DNA from: Fomitopsis serialis
Lineage: Eukaryota > Basidiomycota > Agaricomycetes > Polyporales > Fomitopsidaceae
Direction of reading: 5' to 3'
Assembly: GCF_022376445.1 (NCBI RefSeq)
Contig: NW_025955023.1
Span: 62,001 to 126,000, forward strand
DNA length: 64,000 bases
Positions 12,571-23,870 of this stretch are shown piece after piece. Position 1 is the first letter of the stretch, and every line of letters begins with the position of its first letter. The notes beneath the pieces are model-generated. The model made no database searches. It was not told the DNA's origin and saw only the letters and a list, made by a program, of their open reading frames with translations. The position numbers and the translations under genes are program-made.

Positions 12571-12958
12571 GCGCTGACCAAGGTCGCCCGCCGCGGGACT
12601 GAGCGCCGGAACGAAGCGGAAGGAACGCGTCAAGAACGCGTTCAACCAACATTCAACGACGCGTAGCTCACATGACCGCAGGCTTCACGTGCGACTTAGC
12701 GCATTTCGTACTATTCAATTCCTCCTCGGGATCTCCTCGTTTATGTCGACTTCGGACCCTACACGTGTACCTAGCATACTTCTCAGTCCACATGTATGTT
12801 CTCTAGAGTGAGATGTACAGAATGTAGTAGCTAGAGACAAAATTCAACGAAAGCGACTGCACTTCACGCTGGTGGCTGAAAACCGGACCCCGTACACCAC
12901 CCCCCCACCCCCCTTTCGTGAGGAGGACGTCTCCGATTCAGATCTCGCCCCCAAGAGG
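12571..12958. other. Asymmetric centre of the palindrome: promoter side and 5' end of the left copy
   Basis: These 388 bp are not mirrored. They lie upstream of the left-copy start codon at 12421. Near their right edge they contain GAGGAGGACGTCT, 12 bases, then TCGCCCCC (12920-12952). The outer right terminus has the same layout with the same 12-base gap (18971-19004). This segment is therefore read as the 5' terminal region of the left element. The right copy starts at 12959, next to CAAGAGGG (12952-12959), and has only 149 bp before its start codon. Confidence 0.6.
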
Positions 12959-13107
12959 GATGCGTCCCCGTCGACTCGCTCTGGCTTCACGACTGTTGCT
13001 CGCGGCTTCGGCGGGCTGCCAATTGCCTTTGAAAATGACGAAAAACTCACTATATTACTGTGCTGCTGCTGTGATTGACGTCGCGTCGCCTCGACCCTTG
13101 CCCCGAC

Positions 13108-16100
13108 ATGGAGAGTACGTGGGATCCTGCGGGCAGCAACAACGATGACCTCGCGGGCTTTGCGCTCGACGAACTCGATGGTGGGCTACAATCCCTATAT
13201 CCAGGCCAGTTGCTGCCTCCAACTCAACCCATACTGTACCCTGTTCTCGCACCTCCTCTTCATCCTCTGCTGCATGCCGAGGCTAGCGGCTCGTCGACAA
13301 CGTTTAGCCCACCTCCTGGTACATCCTCACTGTCAGCATCTTCGCTTTCTCAATCACCCGTCACACGAGAGCTCTCGCGAGAGCAGATTCCGCTACTGTC
13401 ATGGCGGCGCAACACGAAGCAATCCCTGGAAGTCCTGTGTCCGCGCTGCAATGCGTGGATTCGTACTGGCTCTAAGCTACGGCAGACGACGCAGCCCTTG
13501 GAAGCGCACATGCAGGGGCGCCGATGCAATCCCTCGGCCATCCTCGAAGCGCAGGCGCATACCGAGACGCAACATGCGCGTGAAGCCATGCTGCCCATTC
13601 CTGCAGGGCCATCTCCGGTTTACCACGTACCTGGTTCGTTGTCTGACATAGCTCCCCTGTCGGAGCAGGCGGCCATGGTGCAGCCTATGCCCTCCGACTC
13701 GGAGTCACCTGCGCTCCCACTGTTCAGCTTCGATCTATCCACGCCCGCGGATTACACGGATGAATACACAACGTAAGTGCATGCGGCCTGCATTCGCTGC
13801 GTAGTTCTGACCCTTAATGATGCAGGGACTCCGATTACGACACTCAGTCAGACGCCGAATCACCAGCGACACCGCGAGTGGTATGTGCGCTGCCGCAGCG
13901 TAGTTCGACTCGGACGGCGCATGTCTCATTGCAACCACATCCGAGCCCTGCAGGCGGTGACGCACCTCATTCCGCAGCAACACAGACTCCAGACCCTTGC
14001 GCGTCAGAGCCCTACGCTGTCGACCCGGCACTGCTATCACTCTGGGAAGGCGACTTTGCGAACGTGCCGCATTCCTGTCCTGGTATTGCACTTAACTGGC
14101 CGCATGAGGACTTCTTCCAATCATACCCCTTCCAGCGTCACGACCTCAGTATCCCCGGGTTCCTAGGCTACCGCTTTTGTGCCGTGAACTCGGACGGAGT
14201 GTCATTCCGTATACGTTCTGTTCAGTGCAGCGGGTCACTCACGGTCAGTGAAGACGCAGCATGTCCTGAGTGCCTATCACTCACGGATGGTGTCGAACAT
14301 CTGGGTCACATGGCGCGAGAGGCTCGCCCGCATATGATCTACAAATATCGCTCGCACGCCCAACTCTGCGATGTCGCGAAACACCTGAAACAGAAGCTGT
14401 CTCAATGGTCATGCAAGGTACTGCAGTATCATCGATACCGAGTCACTGTTGCTCACCCTCGTTTCGTGTGCAGGCACTCAATCTGACCCGCCGTGTTGGC
14501 TCAATGCTGAAGAAACTCGATGATCACCGACACTTCCTCATGACGATCGCAACAGGAGATCCACGAGGCATCGGTCGTCTTGTCGCCCAGGCCTTACGGG
14601 ACAAAGTGAGCGCGAGCGAGCTTGTACGGCGGTTTGACGAGAGCATCGAGGGCATATACCATGTACGCGGTTACTCTGCCTTTGACTTCGATCTCGCTCT
14701 GCTTGCGCTGCGTCTCGGAGGCAGGAAGCTACTGTATGCACTCAACCACTCCATTGCAATCCCATCCATCCGTGCTCTGCGGCGAGCGCGCCATTTTACT
14801 CGCTTCATGCCAAGCTTTGGTCGTCCTACAGATGCCGACGTGGAGTGGAATCTATCTGAGGTACTCGGACCGAAGATCGACCGGCTGAAGGCCCGCGCGC
14901 AGGCTTCCGATCAGCAGACACATGGGACAGCTGCAGCGACGCAGTACTACCACTCGGGTGCATCGTTATGCTGGGACGAGATCTCACAAGAGGAGGTCGC
15001 ATGCTACTTTCCTCATGCGGATTGCGTTGGCGGGCTTTGTCGGGAACACTGTCATCTCGTCGATCTCAGATTACGCAGCTTCCAGAGCGCTGTCGACATC
15101 GCAGAAGCCCTTGACAAAGGAGAGGTCCATTTGGGGAAGGAGGTCTCCGTCCTCGGTGTCATGTCCTTTGGTGACGAGCTTGGCCGGGGTGCACTCCCCA
15201 TTGCTGCGTCGCCTACCTGCAAGTCTGAGACTCCTGCCGAGAGTGCAGAGACGGTACGCACAGTACTCCGCGTGTGGAAGAAGAGCTTCGCAATGTTCTT
15301 CGGCCCAATGTGGTCCTTTGCGTCAGACGGAGATGCTGGCCGCCGGGCGATGGTGTATGACCTGTTCATGCAGTATGTGATTTCACCATCGCATGCCTTA
15401 TACAAGATACTCGGGCATCTACCGGGCCTCAATCTCTGTGTCGGCGACGACGATGTCACAGCAGATTTTGATTGGAAGCATGAAATAAAACGTACGTCTT
15501 CATTGTTCACACTTCGCAACGTAGAGATGCAGTCCATTGATAATGTCTGTTCGGCTTCGTCAGGCTTGGCTCGTCTGATGCGGACGCAAGAAGGCATTGT
15601 TGTCGGGGATACTATTGTGAACATTCACTGTCTCTCTCGCCACCTACGACGTGATCCCAAGCTATCTGATCTCGCGGTTGAGCGTCTCCTCAACCCCTCT
15701 GATTCTCAAGACGTACCTCGCGCGATTGATCTGTTACAGGGCATAGCCTCGCTATCAACTCTACCCCAGGAAGGATGCACACCGACCGAGCTTCAGGAAC
15801 TCCGGGCCATCGCAATCATTGGCGAGCTGCTGTCGGCCTTCACCAATGCGTTCATCCGTCCGGATTGGTCCCTTACCCAGCAGCTCACATCCCTCAGCAA
15901 ATTCGCGCACATGTCGTTTACACTATACTGTACACACGAACGAAGCTTCATGCCCCACCAACTGTATGGCGACCTGATGACAACAGTGAAGAACGCGATC
16001 TTCTGTGTCGCGAAGCAACAACTCTTGGACGGATCACAGAGATTCTATCTCTACGACACGGGTGATGATAAGCTCGAAGGACTCTTCGGGAACGTTCGCA

Positions 16101-18700
16101 TGCAAGGCGGACATAACCCCAACTTCTCCTTCAAACAGCTGATCGAGCGACTTGGTGCTGCTGTTGATATAGATGCGGTGTTCTCGGCCCACCCCGAGCT
16201 TGATAAGGGTTCTCGCCGTCGCAAGGTCACTCGAACAGAGCACGCGGACCATCTAAATCACAAGTCTTGGACGGGCGATGTCATCGCTGACCATGTAAAT
16301 CTGAAGTCGGCCTGGGCAGATGGTCGTCTCGCGGCTGTGAAGGCGCTCGAACTCATACACATTGCCACTGCATTCGACCAATCCTTCGATTCCACGCGCT
16401 CCATAGACATGCTCCAGCCAATACGACATGGGAAATTTCCTGGAGTCTCGACCGAGATAGATCGTTCTCTCGAGGAAGTGGGCGCCGCGGCTGCCACACT
16501 GGCATCGGACGCCAGCACTGATACTATAGTACGCCCTCCGAGTCGGACTTCACAGCCTCAACAACCTCCCATTACGAACATGTCACCGACGTTCTTGGCA
16601 GCTGTTCTCGGGCCGACCCAGGCCACTGCCAGTACACTACCAGCCCCGTCTTTGCCGATCTCAGCAGTTGACTCCGAGGATGGCACCTTGAAGTCATTGG
16701 GCCCGCCGCCTGCGCCAACTCCGAGTCGCGAACCTCACGCTGTCAGCTCCGAGTCCGAGTCCAACATGGAAGTCACATCAGATGACTCGGAGTTGGACAT
16801 ACTTGTCATAGAGGAAGAGCATTGCGAGCTTCTTCCATCCAGTGCCGCGTACAATGATCTCTCCGAAGACAGCTCTGACAATGCTCACCTTTCCGCTACT
16901 GTCCCACTTGAAGACCGCCTGGATGAACCTGAAGATCCCAGTCACCGTCTACCTCAGGCTGTATCCTCACCAGCTATCGAGGACACTTCTCCGTGGCTAT
17001 GGACCGAACACGGTCACAAAATTCATAAGTCGACAGCCTGTATACAGGTCATCACTCCAGACTGGGTCCGCAAGCCGCACGAGCGCATCTTCCGTGTTCG
17101 ATGCTATAGTTCGGACGTCAAACCCCGCGACGTCAACTCGGGCAGTACCCTTAATCCAAACATGTTCATCCTTGGTCACCTCTTCGCGACGCTTATACGC
17201 TGTGACGGTCACGCTGCACTCGCCATAATGAAGTCGATCGGAATTCATGAGAAAGGAAAGCCAGTGTCACGGATACAGATACCAAATCTAGCCCACGCGG
17301 CGTCTGGCATCAAGCTTACTGGGCAAGTTCTCGAACTCTGTGCTGTAAGCCAGGGATCAAAGCACATGGCACTGGACGCTGCTTCGGAGGAATCAACACA
17401 GCCGCCGTCTTCATTACCAATCGAAATGCAGCGGGACACGGGGGATTCAAGTCCCGTCTGCCTTGCATCAGCATCCAGCGCGGACGCCGGAGTCTCTACT
17501 TGGCTATGGACTGGATCACTCGCAACCATCAGCTCCGACCATGAAGCTGCTCGTCACGGCGGACCATCGCGCACGACGACTCAGCCTGTACACAAACTGT
17601 CGCACAAGATGCTCTCTGCGAAGGTCTGCAGTCATGTCTGTCATGTACTGAACCCGAACATTGTCGACGCCCGGGGCATACTGATGGAGCAGGAACGTCC
17701 TCACCTCAATGAGACGGGCTTAACATGGGAGTTCCCATCATCCGCACTCAAGGATGTCATCGACGATCTGTGGCAGACAACACTCCAGGCGGACTCCGTC
17801 GCCCTGCTTCCTCTTTTGAAAACGGGTAATATGCAGTTTCCTTATAATATCGGAGGTACGCATGACTCAGACAACGTCTACTCGGTCAGCTCAAGCTCAA
17901 TCTCATGTGTTATGCTCAGGGCGTCCGATGCTCGTCTCTGAAGATGCAGCCCAATACTTGGAAGCCCAGAGAATGACGGACGACACGAAGCGAAGGTGCT
18001 ATCAATGCCTTGTGGAGGTGGAACCAGCGCGGATGCGGAACCACGTCGGCGAACATATCCTCAAAGCATTGCGAGGTGTACATGAAGACTTACAAGGACA
18101 GCATGTGAGTATCAAATACTTCGAGACGTAACGTACAGCAACTCACCACCACGATATGCATTGAAGATCGCTCTGCCCGAGCTGCCATGTGGCTTCTGTG
18201 GACGTCCCGAGCGGCTGTGTGTCGCGCCGACAATGACCAAGGGTACGGGTGGGAGCTCACCACAGGCAAGAAGTGAATGCCCTTACTATAGGCTCTTCTT
18301 CTATCAACCGAGCCTCAAGACGTCCGGAACTACGCCTTGCACGAACGTGCCGTTTGTATGCAAGATACCCGGGTGCAAGACTGAGAAAGAGGGGAACTGG
18401 ACTGCGATATGGAAGTACAATCTCCGTGAGCATATGCGTGTCTTCCATCCCACCTATAGCATCGACAACGCAGGACTCGGACTGGACGCACTGATACCAC
18501 TTCCGCCAGCGATTATTCGTGATATGTACATCTCGGACGAAGAAGACAAAGGCTTGAGAATACCTGACAGTCACATTCCGTACAAGCCATCACTCCCACC
18601 CCTTCCTGAACCCCTTGGACCTACGTCTGGTGCAGCAGCCTCGTCGTGGACAGCTACAGGCTCGCGGGGAGCTAAGAGACGGCGTGTTCAGAAGCGGTGA
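13108..18700 (+). CDS. Transposase-like zinc-finger protein, 1,785 aa, intact frame
   Basis: Five exons fit with GT-AG sites and matching phases: 13108-13772, 13826-14417, 14474-17855, 17920-18104, 18167-18700. Residues 111-140 hold a CxxC, His, Cys putative zinc site. The large third exon has an Asp-Trp-Lys-His-Glu-Ile-Lys-Arg motif near residue 750 and a Leu-Glu-Gly-Leu-Phe-Gly-Asn-Val-Arg block followed by Gly-Gly-His-Asn-Pro-Asn near residue 950. The latter recalls the C-terminal block of P-element/THAP9 transposases and a common group of basidiomycete hypothetical proteins. The region from about residue 1150 is acidic and Ser/Pro-rich. Exon 4 encodes a CxxC...HxxxH finger and exon 5 further Cys/His pairs. 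The P-like assignment is inference; the role as transposase rests on its position between the terminal repeats. Confidence 0.75.
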
Positions 18701-18995
18701 TCAGGCTGTGTACCCGGCGAACATGCATATACTTTACCATTAATCTACATATTGTACAAATCAAGTATGGTACGAGAGTGTTACGAGTACTATAGAAGTA
18801 ATCGTTAAGCCGACCGCGACCTCACACTGTCCTCCGAGTTATGGATGCGCATTGCGTGCATCTGGAATACATCGGGAGGAACTTCCGTATTGGGACTGCA
18901 CCTGGGCGCTTGCTATCCCAAAACGGAACCCCCCCCCCCCTACCCAGTCTTCGGGGTCTCTGGGATTTGGGAGGAGGACGTCTGAAATTTTGTTA

Positions 18996-19009
18996 TCGCC
19001 CCCCTCTTG
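18996..19009 (-). repeat. Right terminal inverted repeat
   Basis: TCGCCCCCCTCTTG is the exact reverse complement of the left 14-mer CAAGAGGGGGGCGA. It is followed at once by the second target-site duplication at 19010-19017. Confidence 0.85.
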
Positions 19010-19017
19010 GGCCAGGT
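19010..19017. repeat. 8-bp target-site duplication, right copy
   Basis: GGCCAGGT matches 847-854. It lies 205 bp upstream of the start codon at 19222. Confidence 0.88.
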
Positions 19018-19221
19018 GTCGCGGGTTGTCGCCGCCGTCGAGTTTCCCGCTGAGCTCGCTGTTCTCGCCTCTGTCCTGCCGGCACAGCTCACTGACCAGA
19101 CCCGTCCGCATCGCCGCGCGACCAGCAACGTGCCTTCCGTCCCGCCGACGGAACGCAGCCCACGCTCATTCCACTCGTTTCTGCCTCTATCCTCTTGTCT
19201 CATCTAATCGGCTTCACCCAC

Positions 19222-21266
19222 CATGTCCAGTAAGTCACCCTGCGTCACTCAACGTGCCCTCCCAGCCCCCTTCTCTCCGCTCACCTCCCCACCTCCAGAC
19301 CCGTTTTCAGGACTTTTGTACGTCTCGTGCGCATCCTGCTCGTATCGATGTGTATTCATTCCTTTTCAGCCCCTCGGACGCATCCACCTCCGCTACTGAT
19401 ACGAGCACTAGCACGAACACGAGCACGAACACTTCCTCATCTTCCTCGTCCACGAGTACCTCTTCCTCCTCCAGTACCAGCTCTAGCACCTCGTCCTCGT
19501 CTAGTTCCTCGTCTAGCTCTAGCTCGTCTTCATCCTCGAGTTCCTCATCCACTTCCTCGACTTCGTCCTCTTCCTCTGCGTCTCAGACATCCTCCTCCTC
19601 CTCCTCGACGACTAGCAATGGCTCTTCAACGGGTGCCGCCAGCGCAACCAGCACTCCCACCAACAGCAACACCAATGTTGCTACTAGCCTGGCGACCATG
19701 ACCAGCGATGGTGCCACGGTCGTCGTAACTCATACAGTTCCTGGAGCGTCGCAGACCCCTCACAACGATAGCGCCGGTGGTTCGTCCTCGTGAGTACACT
19801 TCATTGTTCCCTCTCTCTTCTCCTTCGGCATGGCTGGTATTGTGCCGCCGTCTTTCTCCTCGTCCCGCATTGCATGGGAGCGCGCCGATATGCTGTGGGG
19901 CATCTGTCTCTCACGTAGGACATCCCATCTCTATGATACGTTGCAGTCTATTCTCGTGAACACGACGAGTTTGGTCTTTTCCCACCGGCCGTGCTGTGCA
20001 TGTGACTGTCCCAGCCTATCATCCACTACGCCGCACTTCCCGAACCGGTTGCTCACGACTTCACAGTTTCTTCCAAAACAAAGGCGAAGTCGCTGGTGTC
20101 TTCGCTGCGGTCGGTGTCGTGGCTGCGATCATCCTGATCGCACTCATCACCCAGGCCATCCGCCGCCGTCGCGCCAAGAGATTCGACGATGAGGTCGCCG
20201 ATGCTGCCGCCGAAGCCGCCGCGCAGGCGCACGCGCCCGACTTCACCGACGACGACTACGGCTATCCGGAGGATCGCACGAAAGAATTGGGCCCCTACTC
20301 TGACACAGCCAGCCACGGTACGTTCGCCCAGCCGCCCATGCAGCCCGGCGAGAGCTACAACATGGCAGAACTCCCGCGCTTTGACCCGTACGCCGTGGCA
20401 TCCGGTGTGCCGGGCGAGCCGTACGCTGCTGCTGGCGCAGCGGGCGATCCCTACTCGGCGGCTGGCGCTGCGGGTATCGGCGCTGCTGGGCTCAACCGCG
20501 CAAGGAGCACTGGTCCAGGCAACATGCCGACGCCGTACAATGCGTTTGCCCAGCCTCAGGCGGCCGTGCCTCAGACACAAGCCTACTACGACAACCCGTA
20601 TGGTGCGGCTGCAGCTGCTCAAGCTCAGCAAGGTTCATCCAACCAGCATGGACCCTCGAAGTCGACTGCCGGAACTGAAGCGAGTTTCGACCTGCTCGAC
20701 GCTGCCGGACTCAGTGCCGCTGCCGGCGTGGTCGCTGGTGCCGCCGGTGGGAACCTCAACCGTAACAAGAGTTTCGGCGCAAACACGCTAGGCACCTCTG
20801 GCTCCGAATACAGCTCATCGCATAACACACACAACGCGGCTTACAACGGTTACTTCGGTCAGCTCCCTCCGGGCGCGCGCCCGCCGTCGACGGGCGACCC
20901 GTACGCGGCGTACCACAACACGTCGCCTCAGCCGCGTCCCCAGCCGCAACAGCCGTCGCCAAACCAGAGCGACCGCGCATCTGCGGCGGACCTGCCCAAC
21001 CCTTTCGCGCAGGGAAGCTCGGGCTCAGGCGCGAGTCCTGAGCCGCCTTTGCTCGGCACGAAGTTCAACTCGCCGGAGAGCACCGCGGAGAATGGGGACG
21101 ATGATGATGAGCCTATGGGCGCTTGGAACCAGGAGAGCCGGCATAGCCTGCGAGATGAGGAAGACTATGGTTACGGAGGCGGGCGCCGCGTCTTGAAGGT
21201 CAGTCTATATGTATCCGTGCGACTTTCATCCCGTGCTGACAAGACTTATAGGTGGCGAACGAATAA
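19222..21266 (+). CDS. Ser/Thr-rich single-span membrane protein
   Basis: The ATG at 19222 sits in CACCATG context. A model that keeps frame has exons 19222-19228, 19299-19317, 19370-19789, 20067-21198 and 21252-21266. The first two are micro-exons of 7 and 19 nt. The N-terminal half is almost all Ser and Thr (19380-19620), as in O-glycosylated wall-sensor stalks. One transmembrane helix of about 22 residues follows (around 20100-20160), then a basic stop-transfer stretch (IRRRRAKR) and a long cytoplasmic tail rich in Ala, Gly, Pro and Gln. No clear N-terminal signal peptide is visible, so the helix may act as signal-anchor. The layout resembles Mid2/Wsc-like sensors, but no extracellular domain was recognised. 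The 18-kb transposon dimer lies immediately upstream. Confidence 0.75.
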
Positions 21267-23765
21267 TCCGCCTGATGCAAGCCTGATGTACCAATCTCTG
21301 CGTTGTAGTATTTAGGTGAGGTCGGGCGATTTGTCAGAGCGCAGGGATGGAGTCTGGGCACCGTCCCCGTGCGCCTGGTATTGCCCGTGCGTGCGTTTAT
21401 TTATTTATGTTCCTCCCCTCGCATTTTTTGCATCCAGTGCACCGCCCGGCGAGTCCTCGGGCACTCCGCTGCTGTCGTTTGTCCTTCGTCGTTCGACGAT
21501 TTCCCGCGCTCTGTTCGATTCGTGCTCGCGTCGTGCGTGTCTGTGCTACTTACTTTATGCCTTCGCATTATTGCGCTCTTTTTATACCGAACCCTTTATT
21601 GAACTCTTGTCCGTTCTGACCCGACCTCGTTGGTGGCGTGGACGCTCGACCGGTCTTGTTCAATACTTCTGCGTCCGTTTTGATCATGATGTCGATTCTG
21701 GGTGAAAAATTGTACGGTATCTGCTCGTGGCTAACGAATGACCTTCGTACGACTGGGACTACCGAGGCAAGTCGACGGAATGGACGTCCAAGCAATCTCC
21801 GCCGTCTTCGTTTTATACAGGTGCGTTCGCGTCACAAGCGTGCTCTGCGGTGTGATAATGTCATGCAGCCGTATTTTGTGACTAGCGCGACATTGACAGC
21901 GCCTGCTTGGCCGCCTCCTTCTAGCCCCCCTTATCCTTCAAAGCTTCAAGCCCCAAGCTCTGCCAACTCGGGAATCCATGAACAGTTTCTCTTGGCTCGT
22001 TGTCCTATGGGGTCAGCACACCGTACTTCTGGTATTTGCAAGTTGATTTCGCATGCCAGAGCTCAATCTTCTGGACTGTCACGATCTTGTGCCCCGTTGT
22101 TTAGTCTACAACAGTCATGATGGCGTATGGGCATGCTCACCTTCAAAGAATAGCAGCGCACGCTGTTGTATTTTCAACCTGCGATTCATCACCGAATGAC
22201 ATCGACCGGAAGCCGCATACCCATCGTGGTAGCATGCCAGAATAGGCCTAGTACGTACTTTCCGCGACTATACCTTCGTACGATTCGTTAAATCATAGAG
22301 CAGTCTGTCCAACGACGAGAGAGATGGTCTGAGTTGCGACCGAGAAGACGACGACCGACATGGCAGTGGGTCGGTGACTGCGTGCATCATGATAGTTGAC
22401 TTCCTGACGATGCTATCTACTACTTTATCTGTGAGCTCTGATTCCTGAAGCAAGCCATCGGTCTGATTGTTTAAGTTGGTTGCTGCACTTCACGACACCC
22501 CAGTCGTGCACGAGGTGTGGGTGCATGGTTTTAGGTCAAGGTCCGAGCAGCTGCTCTGTACTTCTGGTGCTCGGGCATGAACACAGCGTCGAAGAACCGG
22601 TACACAAGGGCACATCTCAAGTAGCCCTCGGTCATACAGTCTCCCCTGAGGTAATTGAGAACCGCGCCCTGACGAGAGTGTTAGCTTACCATCTAACATG
22701 CCTTCGCCGCAGAGCGCATCTTGTTGTGATCATGTATCCAGCTTCTTCGGTATCTGTGGCGGGCAGTTCCCATTTGAGCTCGACGTTCAGCGGTTCCGAG
22801 TCGCATCTCATGCGCGCTGGATCAACGATGTACGTGAGATGCCAAGCGGCGTTGAGCGCTGCTGGATTGACGTGACCGTACCTGCCGCCCATTCGAGTAC
22901 GTGCGTACGGAAGAACAGAGAATCACTCACGTAATTCGCTATGCGGTACTTATGTAGGGAGAAAGTCTTCGCCCTCCCACTGACGCGTCAGGCTCGGCGA
23001 GTGCGGATGCAGTCTGAGATAAGTATTCCTCCGACTCACCCACGTAGCTTGTGAGACTGACTTCGGTCTCGATTTGTTGGAGTACGCACACATGAAACAT
23101 CCTACGAACGTCGTTCGCAACCCCTTATGGGATGCTCGAGTTTTTTTTGACAGATCCGCCTTGTTGCCTTCACTGCAGTACTAGTGGAGTGTGCGCTTCC
23201 TCGCCGCAGCGAACAAAAGGTTCCGTTACTCGTTTGCACTCAAGTATCTCCCGCGCCACGCAACGCAACGTTCTTCCGGTGACGACAATTGTTGGAATCC
23301 TCTACCTTGGAGCATCACTAACAGCATCGAGACCTTGTATCCGCTGTCTGGTTTGCAGGTTCATGTACTTGGTGATTTCCCTGTGATTTCCGGCGCGGTT
23401 GTGCCCCCGCCAGCGCCTAGGGCCTGAGGCTTGTGAGGTCTGATCTATGATGCCGCACAGCACGGTCGCCCAAACGATCCCCGAACGATCTCGTCGACAG
23501 GCGGACCGACCGTCAGCGTCCATCCCAGTGTTGTGCGGATCTATCGCCAACGTTGGCAGTTGGTGGCTTGGCTCCCTGCACTGAGGGCTAGCTCAGGGCA
23601 GGCGACGTAATCATCTCGTCCTGACAGGAATACAGAACCGCACCGGCGGAGACGCGCGGTGGGATTCCGAAACATACAATAGTTCTTATGTCGCGGCCCT
23701 GTTTCGGTTACTGCAAGATCCATCAATCACCAGGAACTACACGATCTCGACGGAGGGCGGTGTCG
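21267..23765. other. Intergenic, 2.5 kb, possible relic on the minus strand
   Basis: The first 500 bp are T-rich with a TTTATTTATTTATG stretch and probably include the 3' UTR of the preceding gene. On the minus strand 22686-23090 shows fragments with coding-like composition, for example a Glu-Ser-Glu-Glu-Tyr-Leu-Ser piece near 22990-23050 and a 68-codon frame at 22686-22892. They do not join into a convincing gene. Nothing else was recognised. Confidence 0.4.
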
Positions 23766-23772
23766 TATATAA
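23766..23772 (+). promoter_or_regulatory. TATA box for the gene at 23871
   Basis: TATATAA lies 99 bp upstream of the start codon, with a pyrimidine-rich stretch between. Confidence 0.55.
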
Positions 23773-23870
23773 GGCTCCCCGCCGCGCTCCTCGCGCGAGG
23801 TGGCCGTCTCGTTCTGTCTCGTCTCTCTCCTCTCTAGATGTGTCTTTGACTGGCTTTTGGATTTTCACTG

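Larger units (their letters stand above)
855..19009. mobile_element. Palindromic (inverted-dimer) DNA transposon, 18.2 kb
   Basis: Left arm 870-12570 and right arm 12959-19009 are inverted copies. Coordinates of matching bases sum to 25529 near the centre and to 19879 beyond a 5,650-bp retrotransposon insertion in the left arm. Without that insertion each arm is 6,051 bp, and one base difference was noticed (11194 versus 14335). Both outer ends carry the same 14-bp terminal sequence CAAGAGGGGGGCGA in inverted orientation, and the whole unit is flanked by GGCCAGGT. Each arm holds one transposase-like gene, with the gene 3' ends pointing outward. The terminal repeats and 8-bp duplication suggest a P-like or hAT-like superfamily; this is inference, not a search result. 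Confidence 0.85.

Noticed and set aside
855..19009. Palindrome as a pure assembly artefact
   Set aside because: The outer ends carry matching terminal repeats and an exact 8-bp duplication, the centre is asymmetric, and only one arm has the copia insertion. An artefact is not excluded, but these points argue against it.
18852..19793. 313-codon frame running from the transposon end into the Ser-rich protein
   Set aside because: The first part is transposon terminus and 5' UTR. The frame only appears fused because the intron 19318-19369 has no stop in that frame.
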